Positions 25,837-34,608 of a DNA stretch of 64,000 nt are shown piece after piece; positions within the stretch are counted from its first letter, which is position 1, and every line of letters begins with the position of its first letter. The position numbers and the translations under genes were made by a program. The DNA comes from G965227875 sp965227875 (GTDB taxonomy: Bacteria > Pseudomonadota > Alphaproteobacteria > Rhizobiales > JAJFHC01). The DNA lies in NCBI GenBank assembly GCA_965227875.1, contig OZ245783.1, positions 682,001-746,000 of the forward strand, given 5' to 3'. The notes under the pieces are model-generated. The model was not told where the DNA came from. It saw only the letters and a list, made by a program, of their open reading frames with translations, and did no database searches.

Positions 25837-26232
25837 ATGGCGAAGAAAAAGTCCTACGACGTCGGCTATGGCAAACCGCCCAAACACTCTCAGTTCAAAC
25901 CAGGCAAGTCCGGCAACCCGAAAGGCCGCCCCAAGGGTTCCAAAAACCTCACAACAGAACTTGCCGAGGAGCTGGCGGCAAGAATCCCGATCAAGGAAGC
26001 CGGCAAAACAAAAAAGGTCACCAAGCAACGTGCCGTGCTCATGACACTGATCGCAAAAGCTCTCAACGGGGATACTAAATCGATCGGTCTCGTCATCGGC
26101 CAGATGGAGAAATTCGCAGCGACCGAACAGATCAACTCCAGTCCCACGGGATCCATGTCCGATCATGACGCTGCAATCATCGAAGCATTTACGGCCCAAT
26201 TGAAGGCCGAAATTCTCAAGGGCAAACAATGA
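25837..26232 (+). CDS. DUF5681-domain protein, possible small terminase partner
   Basis: The 131-residue basic protein begins at ATG 25837 with GGAGGA upstream. It contains the DUF5681 signature GKSGNPKGRPKGSKNLTTEL. A charged, helical C-terminus follows. Genes of this family almost always sit between a ParB-type methylase and a large terminase. By position it may help recognise DNA like a small terminase subunit, which is an inference. Its stop overlaps the terminase start by four bases. Confidence 0.85.
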   Translation: MAKKKSYDVGYGKPPKHSQFKPGKSGNPKGRPKGSKNLTTELAEELAARIPIKEAGKTKKVTKQRAVLMTLIAKALNGDTKSIGLVIGQMEKFAATEQINSSPTGSMSDHDAAIIEAFTAQLKAEILKGKQ

Positions 26233-27728
26233 AGACACCGGATGAACAACTTTTGCATGTGGCTTTGCGTACGAAGTTCCCGCTGTTTGTTCAAAAAGTG
26301 TTTGCCACGCTCAATCCGGGTGCAACGTACCACCAAAATTGGCACATCCTGGCGATGTGCTACGCGGTCATGGAGTGTGTGAATGGAGATGTCGATCGCC
26401 TGAACATCAACCTTCCGCCGCGCTGCCTCAAGTCGATCGTCTGTTCGATCGCCCTTCCGGCCTTTTTGCTCGGGCACAACCCTGCCATGTCGATAATCGT
26501 GGTGTCATACGGTGAAGATCTGGCCAAAGACCTCGCGAGGAAGTTTCGAACCATCGTCAAGAGCGATTGGTATTGTCAAACCTTTCCCAATATGCAGATC
26601 AGCGAAACCAAGGATACCGAGCTAGAAACTGCCACGACGATGAATGGAGGTCGTTTGGCCGTTGCATTCGGCGGAGCGATTACCGGCCGAGGTGCTGACC
26701 TGATCATCATTGATGACCCGATGAAAGCGCAGGATGGTTCGTCGCAATACGAACAGGAACGTGTCTATCGGACATACAACGAAACGATCGCGACACGTTT
26801 TAACGATCCCGCAAACTCGAAACTCATTGTCGCAATGCAGAGGCTCAGCGAAGGAGATCTTTCCGGACGTTTGCTGGAGACCGGACAGTTCAAGAACCTT
26901 TGCATTCCGGCCATTTGCGAGCAGACCACCAAATACAGAATTGGAATTGGCGAGAACGACGAATTCACCTTCCGGAAGGGCGATCTTTTGCAACCAGGCC
27001 GTTTGAGTTCCGAGTCTCTGAGTGAACGGTTGGCATCGATGGGGAGTTCAGCATTCGCTGCACAGTTCCTACAGAACCCCGAACCGTCTGATGGTGAGCA
27101 TATCAAGCGCGAATGGATCAACCGATACAAGAAGCGTCCTGATTTTTCCGAATTCGAGCGGATTGTCCAATCCTGGGATACAGCGGTAAAGACCGGGGAG
27201 CGCAACGATTACTCAGCCTGCGTTACCATCGGCGTACGCGATGGAAAGTTCTATGTGCTGAACGCATCTCAATGCAGGGTGAATTTGCATGAACTTCAGT
27301 GTAGGGCCGTAACACATGCCGATTTCTGGCACGCTGATACCATACTCGTCGAGGACGCAAATGTCGGAACGGCCCTTTCGCAGCATCTCTATCGAGCGAC
27401 CAACCTGGCGGTCTTTCCCGTTGCTCCCAAAGGTGCAAAGGAAGTTCGTGTCGAACGTGCTGCTGCTCATATTCAAACCGGCAGACTTGTGCTTCCCGAA
27501 AATGAACATTGGTGCAGCAAATTGGAACGCCAAATGTACGCGTTCCCTAACGGGAAACATGATGATCTGATTGATGCATTGGCTCAGTGCATCAACTGGC
27601 TCACAACACATTCGAGCCGCAAAATCGAAGTGCGGGTGTCGTCCATAGGTGGTGACACGAACACGATCATCCATCGTGACCGCTACTTCGAGCGCACAGG
27701 CAACCCGACATTTGGGAATTTGAAATGA
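26229..27728 (+). CDS. Phage terminase large subunit-like protein
   Basis: The 499-residue protein has the two domains of TerL. The ATPase part has a deviant Walker A (NLPPRCLKSIV, about residues 58-68, lacking the usual Gly-Lys) and Walker B LIIIDDPM at about 158-165. The RNase H-like nuclease has Asp in SWDTAVKT (about 315), VEDANVG (about 374) and HDDLIDALAQ (about 444). Packaging terminases move DNA into capsids, but no capsid, portal or tail gene is nearby. The module may have been recruited for another purpose or may depend on a helper phage. Confidence 0.88.
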   Translation: MKTPDEQLLHVALRTKFPLFVQKVFATLNPGATYHQNWHILAMCYAVMECVNGDVDRLNINLPPRCLKSIVCSIALPAFLLGHNPAMSIIVVSYGEDLAKDLARKFRTIVKSDWYCQTFPNMQISETKDTELETATTMNGGRLAVAFGGAITGRGADLIIIDDPMKAQDGSSQYEQERVYRTYNETIATRFNDPANSKLIVAMQRLSEGDLSGRLLETGQFKNLCIPAICEQTTKYRIGIGENDEFTFRKGDLLQPGRLSSESLSERLASMGSSAFAAQFLQNPEPSDGEHIKREWINRYKKRPDFSEFERIVQSWDTAVKTGERNDYSACVTIGVRDGKFYVLNASQCRVNLHELQCRAVTHADFWHADTILVEDANVGTALSQHLYRATNLAVFPVAPKGAKEVRVERAAAHIQTGRLVLPENEHWCSKLERQMYAFPNGKHDDLIDALAQCINWLTTHSSRKIEVRVSSIGGDTNTIIHRDRYFERTGNPTFGNLK

Positions 27729-28044
27729 GCGTGTCCGCGAAAGGAAACATCATTGGTCTTGAGTGGCTTTACGATCGTCGGACAAGTATTTGCGTGAGCT
27801 GAGTTACTCTTCGCCCCTGCTCGCCGTCTTCGTTTTGATCAGTATGCGGCGAACGGACCGTGGCCAGTGTTTCTGGCACCTGAGCTTTCCCTTGATCGAC
27901 GCTCAACACAAACGCTGCAGTGCAACAAAATGCTCCGTCTGTCTTAAGAAAGCGCCATTTTCCAATCGCACCGTTGTTTAGAGGCTGACAGGCCAAACGT
28001 CCGCGGCATCCGTACGCTGCCAGCTTTGTTGCAGTCCCAAGATT
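27729..28044. other. Intergenic junction between terminase and ATPase remnant
   Basis: About 315 bases with only short open frames on both strands. This is where the plus-strand terminase module ends and the minus-strand cargo begins, so it may contain an insertion junction, but I see no terminal repeat. Confidence 0.35.
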
Positions 28045-28773
28045 CTAGAGTTCGTGTATCACTGGAGGATGGTCGCATACTTCTTTAGCGATCTCGACGA
28101 CGTGTCGGTGATGCGTCAGGTAGATGGCCTGACCACTTCTGCCAATCCGTTCCATCAGACGGCACGCTGCACGTGTCCGATCTTCGTCGAATGTTTCGAA
28201 GACGTCGTCGCAGAAGAAGGGCAGTTGAACGCCCTGCGCAACCATCTGTTCGTAGGCCGCAGCGCGAAGCGCCAAATAGAGCTGGAACCTCGTTCCCTTC
28301 GACATGTCGCCAATCTGCTTGGGTGTGTTGTTCGCATCAACGGCCACGAGGGTTTCCGATGCGCCATCGGGTTGCGTGAGCAGTTTCTGGTAGGCGCCGT
28401 TCGTGAGCTCCGCAAAGGCCCGTTCGGTCGACGTCATCATCTCACTCCGATGCCTGTCGCGATAGCGGCGAATGGCGTCTTCGGCGATACGCAAGCCGAA
28501 GTCCCGTTCCAGGTAATCGAGTACCGCCTCCTCAATCAGCATCTGAAGCGTGGCGCGCCGCTCGACAAGCTCTGCAATCTCCGAACCTCCGGTGACAGCA
28601 CCAAGGTCACGCTCCGCATTCGCCCGAGCGACAGTAGCGTCCGACAATCTTTTCTCTGCAAGCTCGAGATCGGTATCTAGCGTTATCGCCTTCGCTTCCA
28701 GGCTAGAAGCCGTTTGTTCGCCGATCAGGGCACGGGCCTCATCGATGCCGCGCAGCGAAAGGTCATCGAGAAT
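28045..28773 (-). pseudogene. C-terminal remnant of a YhaN/Rad50-like AAA ATPase
   Basis: The frame encodes about 242 residues of the C-terminal end of a YhaN-family SMC-like ATPase: coiled-coil, then the signature DMSKGTRFQLYLALRAAAYE, the Walker B LPFFCDDVFETFDED and the switch region IYLTHHRHVVEIA. Full-length proteins run to about 1,000 residues or more and begin with a Walker A that is missing here. A TAG at 28774-28776 closes the frame upstream. The bases just before it also read as family-like sequence (RIAALEG), so the gene was cut off and carries a stop. It lies downstream of, and on the same strand as, the four-gene operon. Confidence 0.82.
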
Positions 28774-28869
28774 CTACCCTTCCAGCGCCGCGATTCTTGG
28801 TGATACGCGCCCGCAGCAGCTTCATCTGGGGAATAGTTCTCGCAACTACACCATCGCACCAACGAACCT

Positions 28870-29514
28870 TCAGCTACTGCCATCGCCGGATCGAGCTGCT
28901 TTGGCCTCTAGCCGGATCGAACGTGGCAGGCTATTGCAGTTTGCGGCGTTTTCCGGCCCTACGAGATTCACAATCCAGTCTAGATGCTGCGGCAAGACAC
29001 GCATCCGGGCTTTCGTGAGAGCGTTGAGCACGGCGTGCGCCAGATCAGCATCCCCGAGCGTTTGTCCGACGGCGGGATGTGCGAATAGGTCAACAGTGTA
29101 TCCGTAAGGAAGTGCCGGATGGCGCTCATCGCAAATACGACGCGCTTTACGTTCGTCGAGAAGGGGAACCCCGCCGCTCGCCAGGGCGCATGCGATCGTT
29201 GCCGCTTCGCCGTCGTCGAGCGTGTCCCGTGCCGGACCGACTACAAGCTCTTCGAAATGGCCTATGGCCACTTCCCCCATCGTTACCACATCCAACTGGC
29301 CACGTTCGATCAGGTCGCGGAGTTGTTCTGCGTTGGTGCGGCCCTTGTGGCTACCGGATTCCAGTTCCGACACGACGATGTCGGGCACAATCAGGCGGTT
29401 CGGTATCGCGCTCACAATCTGGAGTGCGCGCGCGGACGCTGTAATGCTGATGGCAGCACTGGCATCGGCGACAAGAAGGCGCGTCGGATCATTCAAGAAG
29501 GGTGGGGGCCGCAT
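28870..29514 (-). CDS. PIN-domain protein, probable ribonuclease toxin or effector
   Basis: The 214-residue protein has a PIN-type nuclease domain with acidic residues in the expected order: D in LLVADASAAISI, E in IVVSELESG, DDGEAATIACALASG, and D in LLDERKARRICDE. About 60 extra residues follow. Its start lies 26 bases inside the end of the HTH-peptidase gene, so the two are co-translated. PIN proteins cleave RNA and are frequent toxins. The preceding HTH/ImmA-IrrE protein is a plausible antitoxin or sensor. It is the last intact gene of a four-gene operon. Confidence 0.85.
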   Translation of the reverse strand: MRPPPFLNDPTRLLVADASAAISITASARALQIVSAIPNRLIVPDIVVSELESGSHKGRTNAEQLRDLIERGQLDVVTMGEVAIGHFEELVVGPARDTLDDGEAATIACALASGGVPLLDERKARRICDERHPALPYGYTVDLFAHPAVGQTLGDADLAHAVLNALTKARMRVLPQHLDWIVNLVGPENAANCNSLPRSIRLEAKAARSGDGSS

Positions 29515-30670
29515 CCGCCTCGCTCCCTTCTATTTCCAGGTCATCAAGGAGTGCGCGAAGCTCAATGCGTTCAAGATCGAGAAGCTCCGAGAGCTGTCCC
29601 TCGGTGAGCAAATCTTGCCGGTACGCTTCGGCTGCAAGCATGTTGAGTCGCAGCGTCGTCGGACGGTCGGCATCGGCTTTCTGATTGTCGGCGACGCTCA
29701 GGTCGCCCAACACCTGATTGACGTGCTGATCGGTGATAGAGCCGTTGGCCTGAAACCAATCCCAGGTTCCCTTTTTGACGAGTCCGAGTTCTTCAAGTCT
29801 GCGCACCATTGCTTCGCGTGAGACGCCGAAGAAATGCGCAAGGATTATCACATGCCGACGCGTCAGCCGGTCCGAGCCCGCCGTCACTTCCTGGAACTTC
29901 TGCATGACGGCTCTTGGGGGTGTGAGGAACGCCCGTCCGAAGGCATCGGCATACCGTTCTTCGCGCGAGGTCATGACTTCGTCCGTGTGCAGCACTTCCG
30001 GCATGTTTCTGGTGGAGACGAGGTGGCCGCATTCGTGCGCGGCGGATTGGGTCCGACGTTCTCGCGGATGGTTGGCGTTCAGCAGGATGCACGGCCCGAG
30101 GTCTTCGTCGTATGCGAACAGCCCGGAAATCCGGCCGTCCAACCGTCGCACGTAAACACGCACGCCCATTTCCATTTCGAGCAGCGTTACGATGTCACCG
30201 ATCGGGGCGTTGCCTAGACCGAGCCGCTGACGGAGTTCGAGTGCGTCATGCTCCGCCTGCGCTTTGACGTCCCCGCGCAGAATCGGGCGCTCGGGCGGAT
30301 AGTTCTTGGTCCGCTTTATTCCAAGCAGGTTTTCCAGTTCGACCTCTGCTTTCGCGAGGTGTGACATGATGGCGACAGCTTCATCAGCCGCGTTGTCAGC
30401 GGCATCGGGGAGTTTCCGAAAGCGCGGCATGAGATCGACGTGAACCGCTTCCTGTCGAAGCAGGGCATTCACGGAGGTTTTATAAAGTTTCGCCAGATGT
30501 TGAAGTTCATCAAACCGAACGCGTCTCTGTCCCTTTTCAATAGCAACCAGAGTCGTGCGCGCGACATCAATCTTGTCGGCTGCTTCCTGTTGAGTGAGGT
30601 TAGCTTCCTCGCGTGCGTGCCGGAGGCGAACCCCGACAGCAGTCGCCGGGATGGACTCGAGGGCGCTCAT
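29489..30670 (-). CDS. HTH-XRE / ImmA-IrrE metallopeptidase fusion
   Basis: The 393-residue protein starts with an XRE helix-turn-helix (residues about 12-66, LRHAREEANLTQQEAADKID). An ImmA/IrrE-type zinc peptidase domain follows, with HECGH at residues 212-216 and a downstream EERYADAFGRAFLTP. Such proteins sense stress, bind DNA and cleave a repressor or antitoxin, as IrrE and ImmA do. It overlaps the upstream QueC-like gene by four bases and the downstream PIN gene by 26 bases. It is the natural candidate to bind the palindromes at the operon promoter. Confidence 0.9.
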   Translation of the reverse strand: MSALESIPATAVGVRLRHAREEANLTQQEAADKIDVARTTLVAIEKGQRRVRFDELQHLAKLYKTSVNALLRQEAVHVDLMPRFRKLPDAADNAADEAVAIMSHLAKAEVELENLLGIKRTKNYPPERPILRGDVKAQAEHDALELRQRLGLGNAPIGDIVTLLEMEMGVRVYVRRLDGRISGLFAYDEDLGPCILLNANHPRERRTQSAAHECGHLVSTRNMPEVLHTDEVMTSREERYADAFGRAFLTPPRAVMQKFQEVTAGSDRLTRRHVIILAHFFGVSREAMVRRLEELGLVKKGTWDWFQANGSITDQHVNQVLGDLSVADNQKADADRPTTLRLNMLAAEAYRQDLLTEGQLSELLDLERIELRALLDDLEIEGSEADAAPTLLE

Positions 30671-32064
30671 GGCCGTGCCTCGTCAATCCACTTTGCTATG
30701 AACGAACCCGGTCCAAGCGAAGCCATAAAGTTCTCCCATTCGTGTTTGTGCTCGGCGAACAGTCGCTCCAGTTTTTCCTTCACGTCTTCCTGGGGCATGT
30801 CGAGAGCCTTGCCGAGCCAGAAAGTTTCGGAATTGACGAGTGGTTTATTTATCGCTGAGCTTAGAAACGATGCGAGATGATCTAGGTGTAGTGCGCCGGC
30901 GATTGCGTGCTCTCTCATTGCTTTGGTGATTTTATCCGGATCAAAATCCGGCGAAGCGCCTGATTCGAAAGACGAAGCATCAAGGTTTTCCCAGACATAC
31001 GTCTCCACAGCTTCAGATTGTCCGGCTGCATGCACGCTTAGTCGCCTCAGCATGCAAGCCGCACAAACTCCACATTGGCGTGCTTTCCCGTTTACCGGGA
31101 CCTGCCAGTTGTGTTGCCAGCAGGAACGAGTTTCCGACCAAGCGCCCACGTCATATGAAATTTCGATGAACCGGGCCAAAGTCTCACCTTTCGTATCCCA
31201 GATATGCGGATAGTCGTAGCGACCCTGAAAGCCGAGCAGTGAACGGAGAAATGCCTCCATTTTTCGCCCGAAACGTGGGTGGTTTCTGTAATCCGAATAG
31301 GCATGCCCGACAGGTACAAGGCTTGGACCGAGCGCGCCCTGACCGCTTTCGGGAACGATGATCCTGTCAGCATCCGCCAGATGGGCAGCAATGCCGCTGA
31401 TCAGCGCAAATTTGAAGCCGCGTGAGCGTGCGCTGGGTTCAGTGTTTGAGCGCTTGTGCCGCCGAACGCCGTAGGGCACAGCGGTGAAGGGTTCCACACT
31501 CGGCATGATGCCGTTCGGCGCAAAATCCTTCGTGCCCAGCCGTACCCGGACAAGACGGTCTCCCAACTGACGCGCGACCAGTCTGGCAACGGCGCATGAG
31601 TCCAACCCGTCGCTGAAGGGGATTACCGCTGAGATTTTTCGGCTGAGATTGAACTGTCCTTGCCGTGGCGGCTCGACAGGGTTCTCGCGTGTATAAAACT
31701 CGAAACTCCAATGGTCGCTCGTGAGGAACTCCAATGCATCGCGTAGCGCCGAGGATACGCCGTCTTGCGTCCATCGCTCGGGGTCATCGACCGGTACCCT
31801 GACGTCAAAGTAACGGCCCCAACCTTGCTTCGGGCGCCGCCTCGTCATATCGCAGAACTCTACCGCCGCCGCGACAAGGAAAGCGTCGTGAAGTACCGGC
31901 TCCCACTTTGCGAAGAAGAAGGATTCCATCCTGGACGTGTCGAACGACACATGGTCGTCGATCTCGCATCGAACGTATCCCGGCCTGGCGGCACGTCCGG
32001 GCTCGACGACATCGACTTGAAGTGAGGGAAGGTCGGCCTGTTCATCCTGGAGTACGTTCGTCAT
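30667..32064 (-). CDS. QueC/QatC-like PP-loop ATP pyrophosphatase
   Basis: The 465-residue protein has an N-terminal region of about 140 residues (RRPKQGWGRYFDVRVPVDDP, then LEFLTSDHW), followed by a PP-loop core with PFSDGLDS at about residues 148-156. A QueC-type zinc site has one Cys in SETRSCWQHN, then CGVCAAC at about 331-337. QueC makes the 7-deazaguanine precursor preQ0. The N-terminal extension is not part of housekeeping QueC but resembles the QueC-like proteins of anti-phage loci such as QatC, from memory. It overlaps both neighbours by four bases. Confidence 0.85.
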   Translation of the reverse strand: MTNVLQDEQADLPSLQVDVVEPGRAARPGYVRCEIDDHVSFDTSRMESFFFAKWEPVLHDAFLVAAAVEFCDMTRRRPKQGWGRYFDVRVPVDDPERWTQDGVSSALRDALEFLTSDHWSFEFYTRENPVEPPRQGQFNLSRKISAVIPFSDGLDSCAVARLVARQLGDRLVRVRLGTKDFAPNGIMPSVEPFTAVPYGVRRHKRSNTEPSARSRGFKFALISGIAAHLADADRIIVPESGQGALGPSLVPVGHAYSDYRNHPRFGRKMEAFLRSLLGFQGRYDYPHIWDTKGETLARFIEISYDVGAWSETRSCWQHNWQVPVNGKARQCGVCAACMLRRLSVHAAGQSEAVETYVWENLDASSFESGASPDFDPDKITKAMREHAIAGALHLDHLASFLSSAINKPLVNSETFWLGKALDMPQEDVKEKLERLFAEHKHEWENFMASLGPGSFIAKWIDEARP

Positions 32065-32621
32065 ATCAGTACCCCGTCATCAACTCCGTCCTCTTTCTGC
32101 ACGGCCGGCACGTGCCGTGATACCGGTTCGATGATCCCGTCTGCCAGCGAGAAGAATCCCGTGCATTGAATGGCTTCTTCAATGCGATGCCGAACATCTT
32201 GAGTGTTATCGACGGTAGATTTTCGCAGATAGTGTTCTTCAACCTGACGTGCGCAGCGCGCTGACTGATCTATTGAGGTATTCACGACAGCTTCCCGGAG
32301 CGCGGCATCACCAGTCATACCGCCACTTATGGCGCATGCGAGATGGTCGAGCAGGGCGTTGCCCATCGCGCTACCCGAAACCGTCTGCCGGAGGTCTTCA
32401 ATAGAACGATGAGTGTCTTCGCTGAAAAGCGTCGTTCCACCTAGGACCTCCCGAATGCTTGAAATTAGCGCTCGGGAAACATCCTTGCGCCAATCCTGTT
32501 CGACAGCTGCCTCGACGGCATCGCGCACTTGTTCACGCGCGAAATTTTCATTGTCCGCGTATTCTGCAACCTTTTTCCAGCCGGGTCGCATTGGAAGGCT
32601 TCTGTGTGGTCCATCACTCAT
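32061..32621 (-). CDS. Helical protein of unknown function, first gene of the operon
   Basis: From ATG 32621, with GGAG eight bases upstream, the product has 186 residues. It starts MSDGPHRSLPMRPGWKKVAE and is predicted to be almost entirely helical, with no catalytic motif I recognise. Its stop overlaps the start of the QueC-like gene by four bases (ATGA), so it should be made in proportion to it. An accessory or adaptor role for the PP-loop enzyme is an inference from gene order alone. Confidence 0.75.
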   Translation of the reverse strand: MSDGPHRSLPMRPGWKKVAEYADNENFAREQVRDAVEAAVEQDWRKDVSRALISSIREVLGGTTLFSEDTHRSIEDLRQTVSGSAMGNALLDHLACAISGGMTGDAALREAVVNTSIDQSARCARQVEEHYLRKSTVDNTQDVRHRIEEAIQCTGFFSLADGIIEPVSRHVPAVQKEDGVDDGVLI

Positions 32622-32631
32622 GATTCGCTCC

Positions 32632-32678
32632 AATGTCAGAATTTCTACATAAAAAAGCTGACATTGTCAATTTTTGAC
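32632..32678 (-). promoter_or_regulatory. Promoter of the four-gene operon with stacked palindromes
   Basis: On the minus strand, TTGACA (32665-32670) and TAGAAA (32642-32647) are 17 bases apart. Two perfect inverted repeats overlap the -35 element: TGACA-T-TGTCA at 32659-32669 and GTCAA-TTT-TTGAC at 32666-32678. A further half-site, AATGTCA, lies at 32632-32638 near the start codon. This layout is what an autoregulating HTH protein would use to repress its own operon. Confidence 0.7.
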
Positions 32679-33031
32679 GTAATTCCCTGTTTTCGACGCG
32701 TTCCGGCTAGGCCGGACCGGGATCTCGTGAACCGAACCCCGACTGATGCGGGTTTTGGCCAACCGGCATTGATCCCTCGCACGTAGGGCGGCTGCGCCGC
32801 CTCTATGGAGCGGCTAGTTGGCCGCATTTTTTGACTTCTTTCTCTGGGGCCTGCGCCCCCCTATCCGTCAAGGCCAAGCCCTGCGCATGGCTCCGGGCGC
32901 AAATCGCCGGACCGTCTAGTCGCTTGCGCTCCGGCCTTTGACGGCGCAACCCCCACTCATTACCGCATGGCTAGTCCATTTGCAGCGGCACGCGCGTTGC
33001 GCAAACGCAACTTGATATTTGGAGGCAGAAA
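32679..33031. other. G+C-rich leader before truncated ardC
   Basis: About 350 bases with no open frame of note. The bases before the ardC start (GGAGGCAGAAAATG at 33019-33034) give a strong ribosome binding site. Short inverted G+C-rich blocks (GGGCGGCTGCGCCGCC and GGGGCCTGCGCCCC) could form hairpins, perhaps a terminator or leader for the remnant gene. Confidence 0.4.
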
Positions 33032-33286
33032 ATGAGTGCAGATGTTTATACCCGCTTCACCGTCCAGATCGTTTCAGCTTTGGAGGATGGCGGCCGCCCG
33101 TGCATGAAACCTTGGGACGCGGAGCATGCCGAAGGCAGAATCACCGGCCCGTTGCGGCACAACGGTATTCCCTATGCCGGAATCAACGTCGTCATGCTGT
33201 GGTCGTCAGTCGTGGCGCAAGACTTCGCCGCACCGATCTGGATGACGTTTGGGCAGACCAAGAAAATTGGCGGGTGCGTGCGCTAA
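33032..33286 (+). pseudogene. Truncated ardC antirestriction gene (N-terminal domain only)
   Basis: The 84-residue frame matches the N-terminal ssDNA-binding domain of ArdC-type antirestriction proteins (RFTVQIVSALEDGGRPCMKP, then GPLRHNGIPYAGINVVMLWS and APIWMTFGQTKKIGG). It stops at GGCVR where a normal protein of about 300 residues would go on to a zincin metallopeptidase domain. No trace of that domain follows. ArdC protects incoming plasmids or conjugative elements from restriction, so this is a relic of a conjugative or integrative element. Confidence 0.85.
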
Positions 33287-33508
33287 AGCGCTCCATCCAC
33301 TCATCATCAGGCACGGCAATCCAGAAGACATCCGCTCTATTCTGACTCCTGAGATTTTCTCCATAGACACTCGACTTCTGCTGCCAGGCAAGCATGCATG
33401 GTGCACCGGAGTTGACTGTCCCTCTGGTACCGCCTCACCCACGTTTTCGTGAGGCTTTGGGTGGTACACGCACCAGCATTGGGCCGGTGCCAGCAGAGGA
33501 ATGATCCA

Positions 33509-34114
33509 ATGTCCAACTCAAGACCTTCGTCCAAGTCACCTCGCCTCACCGACACTCAGCTTGTGATCTTGTCAGCCGCCTCTCAGACGCCCTTCGGTTC
33601 GGCGTGGCCAGTACCAACTTCAGTCAAAGCGGCACCGACATCGATCCGGAAAACGATCAAGAGGCTGATTGAAGGCGGGCTTCTGAATGAGATCCAAAGC
33701 ACGAAGGATTTGCCACCCTGGCGTGAAGAGGGTGATTCACGTTTTGGCCTCGTGATCACTCAAAAAGGAGTTGTTGCCCTCGGACTTGATGAAAGCTCAA
33801 AGTCATCCGAGACCGATAATCGGGAGCCAGACGACGCGAACTTGCGACGGTCGCAGCCCACCAAATCCAGAACCAAAGACAGTGCTGGAACAAATGCCCC
33901 TAAGCAGCTGCCTCGTCAAGGTACCAAGCTGGAAGCGCTGTTCAAGCTACTTCGAAACAAGAAGGGTGTGTCTGTCGAAAAACTCATGGACGCAACCGGA
34001 TGGCAAGCCCACAGCGTCCGCGCGGCCTTGACCGGGCTGCGCAAACGAGGGATCGCAGTAGAGAAGCACAAGGCGGCGAATGGTCAAACGATGTACACGG
34101 CAACAACGGAATGA
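33509..34114 (+). CDS. DUF3489-domain protein of the recombinase module
   Basis: From ATG 33509 the product has 201 residues. The C-terminal DUF3489 domain is clear: GTKLEALFKLLRNKKGVSVE, then KLMDATGWQAHSVRAALTGL and VYR-like ending MYTATTE. It looks like a winged-helix fold and may bind DNA. The N-terminal half resembles a second winged-helix (LTDTQLVILSAASQTP). Its stop overlaps the next start by ATGA. DUF3489, DUF2924 and a large serine recombinase repeatedly occur in this order in alphaproteobacterial elements. Confidence 0.85.
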   Translation: MSNSRPSSKSPRLTDTQLVILSAASQTPFGSAWPVPTSVKAAPTSIRKTIKRLIEGGLLNEIQSTKDLPPWREEGDSRFGLVITQKGVVALGLDESSKSSETDNREPDDANLRRSQPTKSRTKDSAGTNAPKQLPRQGTKLEALFKLLRNKKGVSVEKLMDATGWQAHSVRAALTGLRKRGIAVEKHKAANGQTMYTATTE

Positions 34115-34608
34115 GGCTCACGAAAGTGAGACCTCACTTCGCTGCGAGCCGGCCCCGCGAAAAGCCGAATCGGACAGATCTGCTCGAAGCCTGGACGGAG
34201 ACCTACGGGTCTCCTCCACCTAAAGGCATCAGCACCCGCCTCCTCAATCTGGCGATCGCTTATGAGGAACAAGTCACAATTCATGGCGGATTGAGCAAAT
34301 CGACCAGACGAAAGCTCACCAAGCATTCAGTCAAAAACTGCGCTTCAGCGGATTCAGGTATCGTAAAAGGTGTTGCTGATAGCAGTCGCGATTCAGACCC
34401 GTTCCCCGCTCGACGCAGCGGCTTGCCCCGCCCCGGAACAAGGTTGATGCGTGAGTGGAATGGCAAGACCCACATCGTCGACATCCTCGAAAGTGGCGTA
34501 GTGTACGAAGGTCAAACCTACAGGTCGCTCTCGGCAGTTGCGCGGGCAATCACGGGCGCTCGCTGGTCTGGCCCTCGCTTCTTTGGACTCGAGAGAGGAG
34601 CGCTCTGA
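34111..34608 (+). CDS. DUF2924-domain protein of the recombinase module
   Basis: The 165-residue protein has the DUF2924 hallmarks: LEAWTETYGSPPPKGISTRL, LAIAYEEQVTIHGGLSKSTR, then PGTRLMREWNGKTHIVDILE, YEGQTYRSLSAVARAITGAR and WSGPRFFGL. Its stop (TGA 34606-34608) overlaps the recombinase ATG by one base. The function is not established. Constant linkage to the recombinase suggests it assists or regulates recombination. Confidence 0.88.
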   Translation: MRLTKVRPHFAASRPREKPNRTDLLEAWTETYGSPPPKGISTRLLNLAIAYEEQVTIHGGLSKSTRRKLTKHSVKNCASADSGIVKGVADSSRDSDPFPARRSGLPRPGTRLMREWNGKTHIVDILESGVVYEGQTYRSLSAVARAITGARWSGPRFFGLERGAL

